From the NCBI RefSeq assembly GCF_003970675.1, contig NZ_CP034563.1:811501-875500 (forward strand): a stretch of 64,000 nt of DNA. Direction: 5' to 3'. The stretch is from Flammeovirga pectinis (GTDB taxonomy: Bacteria; Bacteroidota; Bacteroidia; Cytophagales; Flammeovirgaceae). The first letter of the stretch is position 1; each line of letters begins with the position of its first letter. The translations under genes and the position numbers were made by a program. Under the pieces are notes generated by a model. It was given only the letters and a program-made list of their open reading frames with translations. It was not told where the DNA came from and did no database searches. This document shows, one piece after another, positions 1 to 8,352 of the stretch.

Positions 1-291
1 AATTATTTTAGCTTTTGAATTATTTTCTTTTAAGTATCTATTGGCTTGTTCAAAATAGGGTAATTCTTTTACACAAGGCTTACACCAAGTAGCCCAAAAA
101 TTAATTATTCTAACTGTATCATCTTTATGATTAAATAAAGATTCAAGATTTTTAAATGAATTAAATTGTGAAACGGCTTGTGTTGTAGTTGAGATGTATT
201 TATCAGGTTGTAGCTGAAGAGGTTTATCATTACAACTTATTAGACCAATAAGTAAGATGTTTATAGTAAATACCAGAAGTTTTTTTGTCAT
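1..291 (-). CDS. TlpA/ResA-type thioredoxin-like lipoprotein, C-terminus off the window
   Basis: The visible 97 N-terminal residues start at the ATG complementary to 289-291. They begin with a short lipoprotein signal (hydrophobic stretch ending in LIGLISC, so the lipidated Cys would be about residue 20) and then reach a thioredoxin-fold start with the motif NFWATWCKPC, whose CxxC pair is the redox-active dithiol. In TlpA/ResA/DsbE families this fold reduces or isomerises disulfides of extracytoplasmic proteins or helps cytochrome c maturation. The gene runs off the left edge, so its length and any extra domain cannot be judged. A nearby minus-strand sulfur operon makes a general thiol theme possible but does not prove a link. 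Confidence 0.88.
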   Translation of the reverse strand, partial: MTKKLLVFTINILLIGLISCNDKPLQLQPDKYISTTTQAVSQFNSFKNLESLFNHKDDTVRIINFWATWCKPCVKELPYFEQANRYLKENNSKAKII

Positions 292-560
292 TTGATTATA
301 ATGAATGTTGATATAATAATAAAGTTAGCCTTTTTATTTTAATGTTACATATATATGTAAATACAGTATTTTCTAAAATTCCGACTGTTTTATAGCTCTT
401 TTCAACGTTTTAATAATGCATTCACTTGTATTAGTAATGTTACGAGCCTGTAAAACTTAAAAAAATTGTTTTAGAATTTATTTAGTACATTATGGATTTT
501 AACAAGATCAACTTTTAGCCTTCTTTGACTGTATGAAAGGTAAATCAAAAGCAATTAGAA

Positions 561-743
561 ATGTCAAAATACAAATCAAATTCAGGAGCAAGGTTATTAA
601 TTTTATCACTGCTAACATTGTTTATGATCACGCTAACTGTCTTAGTAGATGAGCAATTGAAGAGAAACAAAGAGAAAACTAATAATGTAGTGCATGCTAG
701 GACAATGAATCAAAATGATCTTTTATATCATTTTAATAATTAA
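561..743 (+). CDS. small single-span membrane protein, unknown
   Basis: A 60-residue reading frame starting at ATG 561. After a short basic N-terminus (MSKYKSNSGAR) it has one hydrophobic stretch of about 20 residues (LLILSLLTLFMITLTVLV, residues 12-29), followed by a charged polar tail. This predicts a single-pass inner-membrane micropeptide with the tail outside or in the cytoplasm. No family is recognised. It lies in tandem with a second small membrane protein 100 bases downstream. Between them 743-799 can fold as a long imperfect hairpin (CTAAAGA pairing with TCTTTAG). Reality as a gene rests on size, hydrophobic pattern and start context only. Confidence 0.45.
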   Translation: MSKYKSNSGARLLILSLLTLFMITLTVLVDEQLKRNKEKTNNVVHARTMNQNDLLYHFNN

Positions 744-843
744 TTAGAATCTAAAGATTAAAGAATTGTATTCATTTGTGATTGTCTTTAGGTATCTAAG
801 AAAATAATCTATATTCATTATAAGACCAACCCCAAAGTTTTAT

Positions 844-1053
844 ATGAAAGAAGTAAACTACTTTTATTTAGGATTTTTTTCTTTACTCTTGCTTTTAAGT
901 ACTATCATGATATGTGGAATGAAACATAAAGATAAAAAAGAGAATTATTGTATTGAGAAAGTCCAAGCAGTACCAATTCAGTTTTCTAAAACTACTGGTA
1001 TTATACCATCAACAGAAAAACCATTTCGAAGGTATATAAGAAGTGGAAACTAG
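844..1053 (+). CDS. small single-span membrane protein, unknown
   Basis: A 69-residue frame with an N-terminal hydrophobic segment (about residues 6-26, FYLGFFSLLLLLSTIMICGM) and a basic, polar remainder. It resembles an uncleaved signal anchor or a small lipoprotein-like protein, although the Cys at about residue 25 lacks a clear lipobox. No family is recognised. It ends 16 bases before a strong bidirectional terminator hairpin, which supports it being the last gene of a short transcript. Confidence 0.45.
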   Translation: MKEVNYFYLGFFSLLLLLSTIMICGMKHKDKKENYCIEKVQAVPIQFSKTTGIIPSTEKPFRRYIRSGN

Positions 1054-1068
1054 TAAAAATATTTATAA

Positions 1069-1110
1069 AAAAAAGTAGAAGTTAATTAAGATTAGCTTCT
1101 ACTTTTTTAT
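1069..1110. terminator. bidirectional intrinsic terminator
   Basis: AAAAAAGTAGAAG (from about 1069) pairs with CTTCTACTTTTTT (1096-1108), with an AT-rich loop. A-run on one side and T-run on the other let it work for both the plus-strand small gene and the convergent minus-strand sulfur operon. Confidence 0.8.
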
Positions 1111-1145
1111 TTATAATGACAAAGTTATTGTAATCAAAATACTCT

Positions 1146-1568
1146 TTAGTGAGGTAAGACATCTCGTAGTCGACCATAAATATATGTACCTACTAGAGAA
1201 AAGAAAAGCACAATTAACATAGACCACTTTCCGTAACCAATCAGGATAAACATTGGCGCAGTACAACCTCCAACTAAGGCCCAACCCAAACCAAAAAATA
1301 TACCTCCTAAAAGGTATCTCCAAATAGATTTTTGTTTTGGAGGAATAACAATGTTATTGCCATCAAAATCTTTTATTTTAAAGAGCTTAATTCCTTGAAT
1401 ACAGAGAATACCTGTTGCTACAGCAGAACCTATTAGTCCGAACATGTGAAACGATTCAAACCTAAACATTTCTTGAATTCTATACCAAGAGATTGCTTCT
1501 GATTTAGATAATATTATCCCGAATAATACACCTAAAAGAAGATAAGTTATAAACTTAGATAATTTCAT
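1146..1568 (-). CDS. YeeE/YedE-family sulfur transporter half protein (second subunit)
   Basis: A 140-residue membrane protein with about four hydrophobic segments and the family signature LVGGCTAPMFILIG, whose GGC cysteine is the residue thought to handle sulfur in YeeE/TsuA-type channels. Known full-length YeeE proteins take up thiosulfate. The short paired versions are a split arrangement in which two half-size proteins together give the full bundle. It lies 4 bases downstream of the other half (1573-2136, same strand), so the two are surely co-transcribed, and downstream of a rhodanese-fused oxidoreductase. Substrate (thiosulfate, persulfide or similar) is an inference. Confidence 0.85.
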   Translation of the reverse strand: MKLSKFITYLLLGVLFGIILSKSEAISWYRIQEMFRFESFHMFGLIGSAVATGILCIQGIKLFKIKDFDGNNIVIPPKQKSIWRYLLGGIFFGLGWALVGGCTAPMFILIGYGKWSMLIVLFFSLVGTYIYGRLRDVLPH

Positions 1569-1572
1569 TTTT

Positions 1573-2136
1573 TTATATTTGAATTAACAATGGTAAGAAT
1601 ACGAATGTCATTAAAATACCACCAATAAAATAGCCAACACATGCAATTAATGATGGTAATTGTAAGTTTGATAACCCACTTATAGCATGGCCAGAAGTAC
1701 AACCTCCAGCATATCTAGATCCAAATCCAATAAAAATGCCTCCCATAGATAACATAAGCATACCTCTTAGAGAAAAGATACTTTCGGCACTAAATAATTC
1801 TTTTGGTAAGATATTATGAGGATCAGAATCAATACCTAGTGAATGAAGGTGTTTGATAGTTTCATCTGAAACCCCTGCAAGGTGGTCTCCACCTAAGAAT
1901 TTATGAGTGATGAAACCTCCAAGAATACAGCCTAAAGCAAAGACTAAGTTCCAAGATTCTTGTTTCCAATCGAATTGAAAAAAAGAATTGTTTTTTCCAA
2001 CTCTACATGCAGTACAAATAGTTCTAAAGTTTGATGATAAACCAAGGCTTTTACCAAAAAGTAGTAATATAGCCATAGTTAGACCAATCAATGGTCCTCC
2101 AATATACCAAGGCCAAGGTTGAATAATTCCGTCCAT
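1573..2136 (-). CDS. YeeE/YedE-family sulfur transporter half protein (first subunit)
   Basis: A 187-residue integral membrane protein with several hydrophobic helices and the motif YAGGCTSGHAISG, the conserved Gly-Gly-Cys of the YeeE/YedE fold. It is the larger half of a split transporter whose other half starts 4 bases after it. Upstream, 88 bases away on the same strand, is the CoA-disulfide reductase/rhodanese fusion. Together they suggest import of a reduced sulfur species that is then processed in the cytoplasm by the rhodanese and FAD-reductase modules. The family is clear; the exact sulfur compound is not. Confidence 0.87.
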   Translation of the reverse strand: MDGIIQPWPWYIGGPLIGLTMAILLLFGKSLGLSSNFRTICTACRVGKNNSFFQFDWKQESWNLVFALGCILGGFITHKFLGGDHLAGVSDETIKHLHSLGIDSDPHNILPKELFSAESIFSLRGMLMLSMGGIFIGFGSRYAGGCTSGHAISGLSNLQLPSLIACVGYFIGGILMTFVFLPLLIQI

Positions 2137-2224
2137 ATTTGTTTGTTAATTATATATTGTACACACAGTAAACACAGTTTTACTAAAAATTAGGAGTTAC
2201 TTATAATAATAACTCCTAAATGTA

Positions 2225-3871
2225 TTAGCCATTTATTTTTTTCCAAGCTGTAAATCCACCAGCAATATTATGAAGGTTAGTAAACCCATTGTGAGCGAGT
2301 ATTAAAGAAGCTAAATAGCCTCTTAAACCTTTTGCACAAGTAATATATATAGGTTTAGAAGTTGGAATTTGTGCTAGATTATCACGAAGAGAGTCTAAAG
2401 GAATATTTAAAGCATCTTCATGAATAATACCTGCATTTTCTAATTCTTGTGGATTTCTAACATCAAGAATAGTGATCTCTTTATTGGCAGTAAATGCTTC
2501 TTTAGCAACGGTAGCATTTACTTCTTTATATAACCCCTTCTGAGAATTTTGAGCAACAAAACCTGCAACAATTACAGGGTCTTTTGCTGGGGAAAAAGGC
2601 GGAGCATATGCAAGGTCTAGGTTTGGAAGGTCTTCTATAGTTAGTTTAGCATAAATTGCTGTAGCTAACACATCTGTTCTTTTATCTACCCCTTTTTCTC
2701 CAAATAATTCTGCACCAAGAATTACGTGCGTATCTGGAGTGTAATATATTTCTATAAACATATCTTTCCCTCCAGGGTAAAAACCAGGATGAGAATTGGC
2801 AATAATAAAAGTAGACTCAAAAGGAATACCCTCACGATCTAAAATTTTAGGACCAGCTCCTGTTCTTGCAATGGTATGGTCAAACATTTCCATAATAGCA
2901 GTTCCGTATCCACCAGGAAAATGCTCTTCAGCTCCTACAGCGTTTGCACCAGCTACTCGGCCACCCTTATTTGAATGTGTTCCCATAGGAAACCACCCAT
3001 CAGAATTAGTGACTACGTTAGGAATAGAAGCACAATCTCCAGCTGCATAAATATCAGGTAAATTGGTTTCCATTTTAGAATTTACAATCAATGCTCCATT
3101 TGGAAGTGCTTTTGCCCCCTTAGAAGTAAGCATCTCTGTAATCGGTTTTACACCAATAGACATGATTAAGTAATCTGTTGGAATACTTGTGCCATCATTT
3201 AAAAGTAAAGTACCATCAGGTTCAATTTTTTCTCCTTTTTTACCCAACTCAAGACGGAGACCATTGTCTTCAAGAACTTTCTCGCCCATAGTGGTGAATT
3301 TATCATCCCAAGGTCCTAAAATATGTTTTCCTAGTTCTACAATAGTTACTTTTTTACCAATCTGAACAAGATTTTCCGCTGTTTCTAAACCAATTAAGCC
3401 TGCTCCAATAATTGTAATATTTTTGGCATTTTCAAGAGCATTTGATTTTACAATTCTATCAAAATCTTCTATTGTTTTTGCATGTGCCCAATTTTGAAAT
3501 TGTGCTAATCCATTTAATGGAGGAGTAATTGCCGAGCCACCAGTTGCGTAAACTAATTTGTCGTAAGTATAATCACCTTTTTGAGTAGTAACAGTATGGT
3601 TTTCTGGATCTATATTAATTACAGGTTCTTCTAAATGGACATCTATATTAAACCTTTTACGGAGTAATTCTGGTTTTACAACAAGGAGTTTATTTCTATC
3701 CTTTATTTTACCAGAGAAAGCATAAGGAATTCCGCATGTAGCGTAACTGATATTTGCTGTTTTTTCAAACAATATAATTTCAGCATTTTCATCTGTTCTT
3801 CTTGCTTTTGCAGCTGCAGAAGGACCAGCAGATAAACCCCCAATAATGATAATACGCTTTCTATTTTCCAT
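2225..3871 (-). CDS. CoA-disulfide/persulfide reductase with C-terminal rhodanese domain
   Basis: A 548-residue cytoplasmic flavoenzyme. The N-terminal FAD-binding Rossmann motif IIIIGGLSAGPSAAAKARR is followed by the single redox cysteine typical of CoA-disulfide reductases (YATCGIPY, Cys46). A second Rossmann motif (IIGAGLIGLETAENL) binds NAD(P)H, and a FAD motif ends in YAAGDCA. The last hundred residues are a rhodanese domain with active-site loop ITCAKGLRG (Cys512). Fusions of this type reduce CoA-disulfide, polysulfide or CoA-persulfide, and the rhodanese passes sulfane sulfur to the reductase. It leads the operon with the two YeeE halves. Upstream is a candidate Crp/Fnr-type operator and -7 element (see 3916-3960). 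The ATG at 3869-3871 directly precedes the nucleotide-binding motif, so the start is secure. Confidence 0.9.
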   Translation of the reverse strand: MENRKRIIIIGGLSAGPSAAAKARRTDENAEIILFEKTANISYATCGIPYAFSGKIKDRNKLLVVKPELLRKRFNIDVHLEEPVINIDPENHTVTTQKGDYTYDKLVYATGGSAITPPLNGLAQFQNWAHAKTIEDFDRIVKSNALENAKNITIIGAGLIGLETAENLVQIGKKVTIVELGKHILGPWDDKFTTMGEKVLEDNGLRLELGKKGEKIEPDGTLLLNDGTSIPTDYLIMSIGVKPITEMLTSKGAKALPNGALIVNSKMETNLPDIYAAGDCASIPNVVTNSDGWFPMGTHSNKGGRVAGANAVGAEEHFPGGYGTAIMEMFDHTIARTGAGPKILDREGIPFESTFIIANSHPGFYPGGKDMFIEIYYTPDTHVILGAELFGEKGVDKRTDVLATAIYAKLTIEDLPNLDLAYAPPFSPAKDPVIVAGFVAQNSQKGLYKEVNATVAKEAFTANKEITILDVRNPQELENAGIIHEDALNIPLDSLRDNLAQIPTSKPIYITCAKGLRGYLASLILAHNGFTNLHNIAGGFTAWKKING

Positions 3872-3915
3872 TTTGTTGAATCTATATTTTATTACTTGTT
3901 TTTAATTTTATGATT

Positions 3916-3960
3916 CAAACTTACTTATCCATTTTTAAGAGAAATGTGACAATTGTTACA
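3916..3960 (-). promoter_or_regulatory. candidate Crp/Fnr-type operator and promoter of the sulfur operon
   Basis: Read on the minus strand, 3923-3916 is TAAGTTTG, a perfect match to the Bacteroidota -7 consensus TAnnTTTG. Upstream, 3945-3960 is a near-perfect palindrome (plus strand TGTGACAATTGTTACA) matching the Crp-family pattern TGTGA-N6-TCACA with one mismatch. Its centre lies about 41 bases before the expected transcription start, the classical class II activator position, and no good -33 box is present at normal spacing. The geometry is seen in the sequence; the identity of the regulator is inferred. Confidence 0.45.
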
Positions 3961-4167
3961 CTAATAAAGAATTGGTAGGTGATTCTTTAAATGTTGAAAT
4001 TTATTAACAGAAATGCAGTCGTATTAAATCTATAATCTTGAGTTGAAAAGGTTTTATATAGATTAATAACCGTTTTACGTATAATTTTTCTAACAGAATA
4101 AAGGATTAATTTGTGATTGTAGTTAATTTTAAATAGATTGATGTAGTTCATTCTATTTGAGAAATTT

Positions 4168-6237
4168 GTGGTAAAACAATTTATATTAAAATATTTCGCG
4201 CTTTTATATTTTCTGAGTTCATTTACTTTTCTACCTTCTACTACTTTTGCTGATAATTCGAAGCAAAATGACCAAGAAAAATTAGAGATTTATCTAGACA
4301 AAGCTTTTCATGCCTTAAGAAATTTATCGGATTCAACAGTTTTTTATTCTGAACACCTTCTCAACTTATCAAAGGGTAATAATAACATCAAGGGAGAAAA
4401 CTTTGCCTATCAAATACTAGGGTCGTATTACCTAAAAAAAGGACAAATCACTTTAGGGTTCGATTACCAAATGCGTGCTTTAGCATTGTCTGAATCTGAA
4501 AAGGATTGGACAAACGTATCAACAATTAATAATAATATTGGTGTATATTTTTTTCGGAAGAAAGATTACAAAAAAGCGTTGAAATATTATCAAGCAGCAT
4601 TAAAAGCTATTCATAAAGATATGGAAGAAGCAGCAGAAATAACTATTGATCAATATGATCATGAAGTTAGTATGATGCTTAATATTGGCGAGGTGTATTT
4701 GATGTGGGAGCAATATGAATTGGCTTTGAAATATGAAGAAGCAGCATTAATAAATGCAATGAAATATAAATTTTTGGATTCTGAAGCCTATATTTTAGCT
4801 GTAAAAGCCCAAATTTTATATAAGATTGGAAAAGAAAAACAGGCTTTAACTCACATAGCCGAAGCATTGACTTATTTTAGAAAAACAGCTAATGTTGATG
4901 CACAATTAGAATATGAACTCATCTACGCTCAGTATCAATTTAAATCAAATTATTATGTTAAAGCAAGAAAGTCTGCATTATCTGTTTTAGCATTAAGTGA
5001 GAAAAAAGAAGCAAAACATTGGAACTGTGAGGCCTACGAATTATTATCAATTATAGAAAAACAAACAGGTAATTGGAAAGCGGCTTTTCAATATCAATCA
5101 AAATATACGTTGTTAAAAGAAGAGCTTGATAATAACGAAATAACAGCTCGATTAACAGATATAAAAGAATCTTATGATGCAGATAAAAAGAATGCTGAAA
5201 TTTATGCACTAAAGATTCAGAATGAGTTAACAGGGCAGGTGGTAAGCCATCAGACCAAGTTTATCTATGTGATGGTAATTGTGTTGTTTCTAGGTATTAT
5301 AAGTGTTTACTTCTTATTAAAATTCAATAATAATATTAAGAGTGCATATCATAAGATTACAGAGAAAAATTCTGAAATTGAAGCACAATCTGAAGAAATT
5401 TTATCTCAACGTGATCATTTACAGGAATATGTGGAGATGCTTGATTCTAAAAATAGACGAATTTCTTCTGCTTTAAATTATGCACATAGAATACAATCTG
5501 CAACTTTACCATCTAGAGCATCAATAGAACTTTTAGTAGACAAATTAATTTTGTTTTATAAACCCAGAGATATTGTTTCAGGAGATTTTTACTATTCATC
5601 TGGTATTTTAGAAAGGAATAATGAAAAGATAGGTGTTGTGGCAGGGTTGGATTGTACAGGACATGGAATACCTGGTGCTTTTATGTCGTTGATTGGTAAT
5701 GGTATTTTAAATGAACTAATTAAGGTAGAGAATTATATAGACCCAAGCGAAATTTTAGAACAACTGAATAGTCGTATTCAAGATACATTGAAACAGAAAG
5801 ATTTTTCTACAGTTCAAGATGGAATGGATATATCTATTTGTACGATCAATTATACTCAACAGACAGCAACGGTAAGTAGTGCTAAAAGTTCATGGTTGTA
5901 CTTTCAAAACGGAGAAATGCACGTTATGAAAGGATGTAGAAGAAGTATAGGCGGTATAGATTTAAATACACATCGGTTTATTAATCATACTATAGATATA
6001 AGTGAAAATCCCGTAGATATTTATTTTTATTCTGATGGATTTCAAGATCAAATAGGAGGTCCCAAAAACAAAAAGTTCCTGGTGAAAAGATTTAGAGATT
6101 TGATTCATAATTTACATAAGCTAACACCAAACAAGCAGGAAGAGTTATTACAACTGTCTTTAGATGATTGGAAATCAATAGAGGAAGAACCACAGACAGA
6201 TGATATTTTAGTTTTTGGGTTTTCTCTAAAAGCATAA
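4168..6237 (+). CDS. TPR-repeat membrane protein with SpoIIE-type PP2C phosphatase domain
   Basis: A 689-residue protein starting at GTG 4168, chosen because it opens a good signal peptide (about residues 1-28, ending TTFA) and no ATG fits. TPR repeats fill about residues 35-340 in the periplasm. One transmembrane helix follows (about 366-387, FIYVMVIVLFLGIISVYFLL), then a coiled coil (about 390-430) and a cytoplasmic SpoIIE/PP2C phosphatase domain. Metal-binding acidic residues are visible in LDCTGHGIPGAF (Asp495), YSDGFQDQ (Asp623) and the terminal TDDILVFGF (Asp678-Asp679). Such proteins sense by TPR outside and dephosphorylate an anti-sigma-factor antagonist or similar target inside. No kinase or STAS partner is adjacent, so the target is unknown. 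Confidence 0.88.
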   Translation: MVKQFILKYFALLYFLSSFTFLPSTTFADNSKQNDQEKLEIYLDKAFHALRNLSDSTVFYSEHLLNLSKGNNNIKGENFAYQILGSYYLKKGQITLGFDYQMRALALSESEKDWTNVSTINNNIGVYFFRKKDYKKALKYYQAALKAIHKDMEEAAEITIDQYDHEVSMMLNIGEVYLMWEQYELALKYEEAALINAMKYKFLDSEAYILAVKAQILYKIGKEKQALTHIAEALTYFRKTANVDAQLEYELIYAQYQFKSNYYVKARKSALSVLALSEKKEAKHWNCEAYELLSIIEKQTGNWKAAFQYQSKYTLLKEELDNNEITARLTDIKESYDADKKNAEIYALKIQNELTGQVVSHQTKFIYVMVIVLFLGIISVYFLLKFNNNIKSAYHKITEKNSEIEAQSEEILSQRDHLQEYVEMLDSKNRRISSALNYAHRIQSATLPSRASIELLVDKLILFYKPRDIVSGDFYYSSGILERNNEKIGVVAGLDCTGHGIPGAFMSLIGNGILNELIKVENYIDPSEILEQLNSRIQDTLKQKDFSTVQDGMDISICTINYTQQTATVSSAKSSWLYFQNGEMHVMKGCRRSIGGIDLNTHRFINHTIDISENPVDIYFYSDGFQDQIGGPKNKKFLVKRFRDLIHNLHKLTPNKQEELLQLSLDDWKSIEEEPQTDDILVFGFSLKA

Positions 6238-6296
6238 ACGTTTTAAAAAAGTTCAAAATATTCTTGTAATACATCAAAAATACCTAAAAATGGGTA

Positions 6297-6460
6297 TTGA
6301 CCTTAATTGTGTTTATAAGTTATATTTGTATATATCAATTAAGGAAATAAGTAATTATTTTTTTAGTGATACCAAAGAAGAATTTAAGTCAAATAAGTAG
6401 TTATATTTCTTACATGAATTGTAAGATACAAAAGAGAGAGGTTTATGACCTCTCTTTTTT
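6297..6460 (+). ncRNA. candidate small RNA (promoter and terminator without a convincing ORF)
   Basis: TTGA at 6297-6300 and TATATTTG at 6321-6328 are 21 bases apart and match the Bacteroidota -33/-7 promoter pattern (TTG and TAnnTTTG). About 100 bases later is a strong intrinsic terminator (6431-6460). The segment between, about 6335-6430, has no reading frame beyond a very short one near 6414. This is the layout of a roughly 125-nt small RNA. It sits between the phosphatase gene and the IS200-type element, so a leader transcript of the element is an alternative. Confidence 0.3.
6431..6460 (+). terminator. intrinsic terminator
   Basis: AGAGAGAGGT pairs with ACCTCTCTTTTTT around a TTATG loop and is followed by a T-run. 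It ends the candidate small RNA, and the IS200-type left end begins immediately afterwards. Confidence 0.75.
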
Positions 6461-7050
6461 ATTGGTCTCATAAATGGGTTTAAAACCCTGCACTTTCAGT
6501 GCAGAACTTTAGTATTTCGAAAAAATCTACTACATTCTGAGTATTATGACACAGGAGTATAGAAAAGGTCATCATACAGTGACTAGGTTGACCGTCCATA
6601 TAGTTTTTGCGACTAAATATCGTTATCAAGTTCTAGAAGGAGATATTCAAAAACGATGTAGATCTCTTCTCATTCAAATTTGTGAAGTAGAAGGTATTGA
6701 GATCCTAAAAGGAGTTGTAAGTAAAGATCATGTTCATATCCACATAGAGTACCCTCCGACTAAAAGTCTTAGTGATATTTTGAAACGTATGAAAGGTCGA
6801 ACTTCAAGGTTACTTCAACAAGAATATCCTAGTTTAGGAAAAAGGTATTGGGGTAAGCATTTTTGGGCAGGAGGTTACGGCGCTTGGAGTACAGGTAACA
6901 TTACAGACGAAATGGTCAACGACTATTTAGAACATCATAGGAGCGATATGGACGATAATTCCAACTTCATGTTGGAATAAGAGGAAGTGAGCGTAGGACT
7001 TTCAGTCCTACCCCCAAACCTCTGCACTTTCAGTGCAGAGTGGTTTAGTT
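6461..7050 (+). mobile_element. IS200/IS605-superfamily element (tnpA only)
   Basis: A Y1 transposase gene is bracketed by short hairpins, as in IS200-type elements, which have subterminal hairpins instead of inverted repeats. On the left are GGGTTTAAAACCC and CTGCAC-tttca-GTGCAG (about 6476-6503). On the right are GTAGGACTTTCAGTCCTAC (6993-7011) and CTCTGCACTTTCAGTGCAGAG (7020-7040). The left end recurs without a transposase at 58535-58580. No tnpB accessory gene is present. Exact ends are uncertain by about ten bases because this family makes no target duplication. Confidence 0.75.
6546..6980 (+). CDS. tnpA: IS200/IS605-type Y1 transposase TnpA
   Basis: 144 residues, the usual size for IS200-type single-strand transposases. 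The HUH motif is His62-Val-His64 within KDHVHIHIEYPP. The catalytic tyrosine is most likely Tyr127 in MVNDYLEHH. Such enzymes cut and join single-stranded hairpin ends by a 5'-phosphotyrosine intermediate, and hairpins of this kind flank the gene on both sides. Both motifs are present and there is no internal stop, so the gene looks functional. Its C-terminal DNSNFMLE lies in a small local hairpin (CCAAC..GTTGG), perhaps part of the right-end structure. Confidence 0.9.
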   Translation: MTQEYRKGHHTVTRLTVHIVFATKYRYQVLEGDIQKRCRSLLIQICEVEGIEILKGVVSKDHVHIHIEYPPTKSLSDILKRMKGRTSRLLQQEYPSLGKRYWGKHFWAGGYGAWSTGNITDEMVNDYLEHHRSDMDDNSNFMLE

Positions 7051-7182
7051 AAGTGATTTCGCTATATAGAATAGTGACTTTTTACTATCATTAAGATTAA
7101 AATCTAAATTTACCACAACTTTATACTCATTGTTTGAGTTAAAACAATATATACTATTTATATAAACATTATAACTACATCA

Positions 7183-7635
7183 ATGAAAACGATTTTAATA
7201 TTATTTAGTGTGATATTTTTTTCATTACCCCGTGCTTTTGCCCAAAATATTGAAGGAATTACCATTGGAGATAAGGGTCAGCAAGAAACATTTATTACTA
7301 AAGGCGGAATTACAGACCAATTGATGCCTGTTATTGAAGAAGATTCTGATTATTGCAGTGGAGTAATGTATTTACCTGTAAATAATGATACGCATATTGC
7401 AACAACTTTGAATCAAGATGAATGTAAGGAATTTGAACGCTTTGTTAAATCTGAATATACTATAGAGTTAGAAGAAAGGTACAATTATAACCGCAATAGT
7501 GTTTTAAAAACTTCTTTAGTAGATAACATTGAGTATGAAATTAATTTTGAAAAAGTAGGAGAAGAATATGATTCTTTCTTTGTTGTTTGGTATGGAGATT
7601 TTGATAAAAAAGGTGCCCAAGAAAATGTAAAATAA
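7183..7635 (+). CDS. secreted protein of unknown function
   Basis: 150 residues beginning with a clear Sec signal peptide (MKTILILFSVIFFSLPRAFA, cleavage before QN). The mature part is acidic and mixed alpha/beta, with two cysteines (about residues 58 and 81). I do not recognise a family. It is followed after about 75 bases by the MTH1187-like gene, which has no signal peptide, so a functional link is not evident. Confidence 0.6.
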   Translation: MKTILILFSVIFFSLPRAFAQNIEGITIGDKGQQETFITKGGITDQLMPVIEEDSDYCSGVMYLPVNNDTHIATTLNQDECKEFERFVKSEYTIELEERYNYNRNSVLKTSLVDNIEYEINFEKVGEEYDSFFVVWYGDFDKKGAQENVK

Positions 7636-7711
7636 TTAACCCTTATTTTAGAATAGTTTTAAGTTTAACATTGAATCATTTAGCTTTGTGTTTCACTTAA
7701 ACAAAGTAATA

Positions 7712-8023
7712 ATGGGCGTAATAATGAATTTTGCCATCTTTCCAATAGACAAAGGAGATCATATTGGAGAGTATGTAAGTAAAGTAGTGCAACATATTAA
7801 GGAAACGGGTTTAACATATCAGTTTTCTCCAATGGGTACAATTATAGAGGCAGAAACAGTAACGGAACTCTTAAAAGTAGTGGATGATGCTTACAAAATA
7901 ATGGACTCTATTTCAGACCGTATTTATTGCGTAATGAATATGGATTCTAATAAGAATAAATCGAACATGATTAAATCAAAAACGGCTTCTGTTGAAAAAC
8001 GAATTGGAACTGTAAATAAGTAA
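7712..8023 (+). CDS. MTH1187/YkoF-like thiamine-binding family protein
   Basis: About 103 residues from ATG 7712 (a second in-frame ATG is at 7724). The pattern MNFAIFPIDKGDHIGEYVSK, then LTYQFSPMGTIIEAE, then SDRIYCVMNMD is that of the MTH1187 family, a ferredoxin-like fold of about 100 residues described as thiamine- or HMP-binding. An upstream GTG would lengthen the protein with sequence unlike the family, so it is rejected as the start. A terminator follows directly. The ligand role comes from family knowledge only. Confidence 0.78.
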   Translation: MGVIMNFAIFPIDKGDHIGEYVSKVVQHIKETGLTYQFSPMGTIIEAETVTELLKVVDDAYKIMDSISDRIYCVMNMDSNKNKSNMIKSKTASVEKRIGTVNK

Positions 8024-8030
8024 AAGATAA

Positions 8031-8060
8031 GGAACTCAAATAATGAGTTCCTTCTTTTTA
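8031..8060 (+). terminator. intrinsic terminator
   Basis: GGAACTCA (8031-8038) pairs with TGAGTTCC (8044-8051) and is followed by TTCTTTTTAATC. It ends the MTH1187-like gene. Confidence 0.75.
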
Positions 8061-8352
8061 ATCTTTTTTGTAAGAAAGAAGAGTGCGAACTTAAAGGTTA
8101 TATTTTAGTACATTAAACCACTAATGTAGTATAACCTACCTAATTACTTCTCACCTAAACGTAACAACTTTTCCCACAATTTAGAACGTAGTTAAGTGAA
8201 ATTTTAATTAATATTTATATCAGATTTTACTAAACACACCTATTGTAAAAGGCGTATTTTTTTAGATTAACTTGCTATAATCGTAGAGCAGACTTATATT
8301 GTTGTTCCAGCTATAATTACTTATACTCTACTGTTCACATTAGCTATTTTTG
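8061..8352 (+). other. non-coding region upstream of the HTCS gene
   Basis: About 290 bases of AT-rich DNA without a plausible gene. It must hold the HTCS promoter, but no clean TTG/TAnnTTTG pair at the usual spacing could be assigned with confidence. Confidence 0.5.

Noticed and set aside
1111-1323. Minus-strand frame overlapping the start of the sulfur operon's last gene
   Set aside because: It overlaps the end of the 140-residue YeeE half in another frame and runs into the terminator; not a gene.
7688-7711. Upstream GTG start for the MTH1187-like gene
   Set aside because: It would add residues that do not match the family, whose typical start is near the MNFAIFPID motif.
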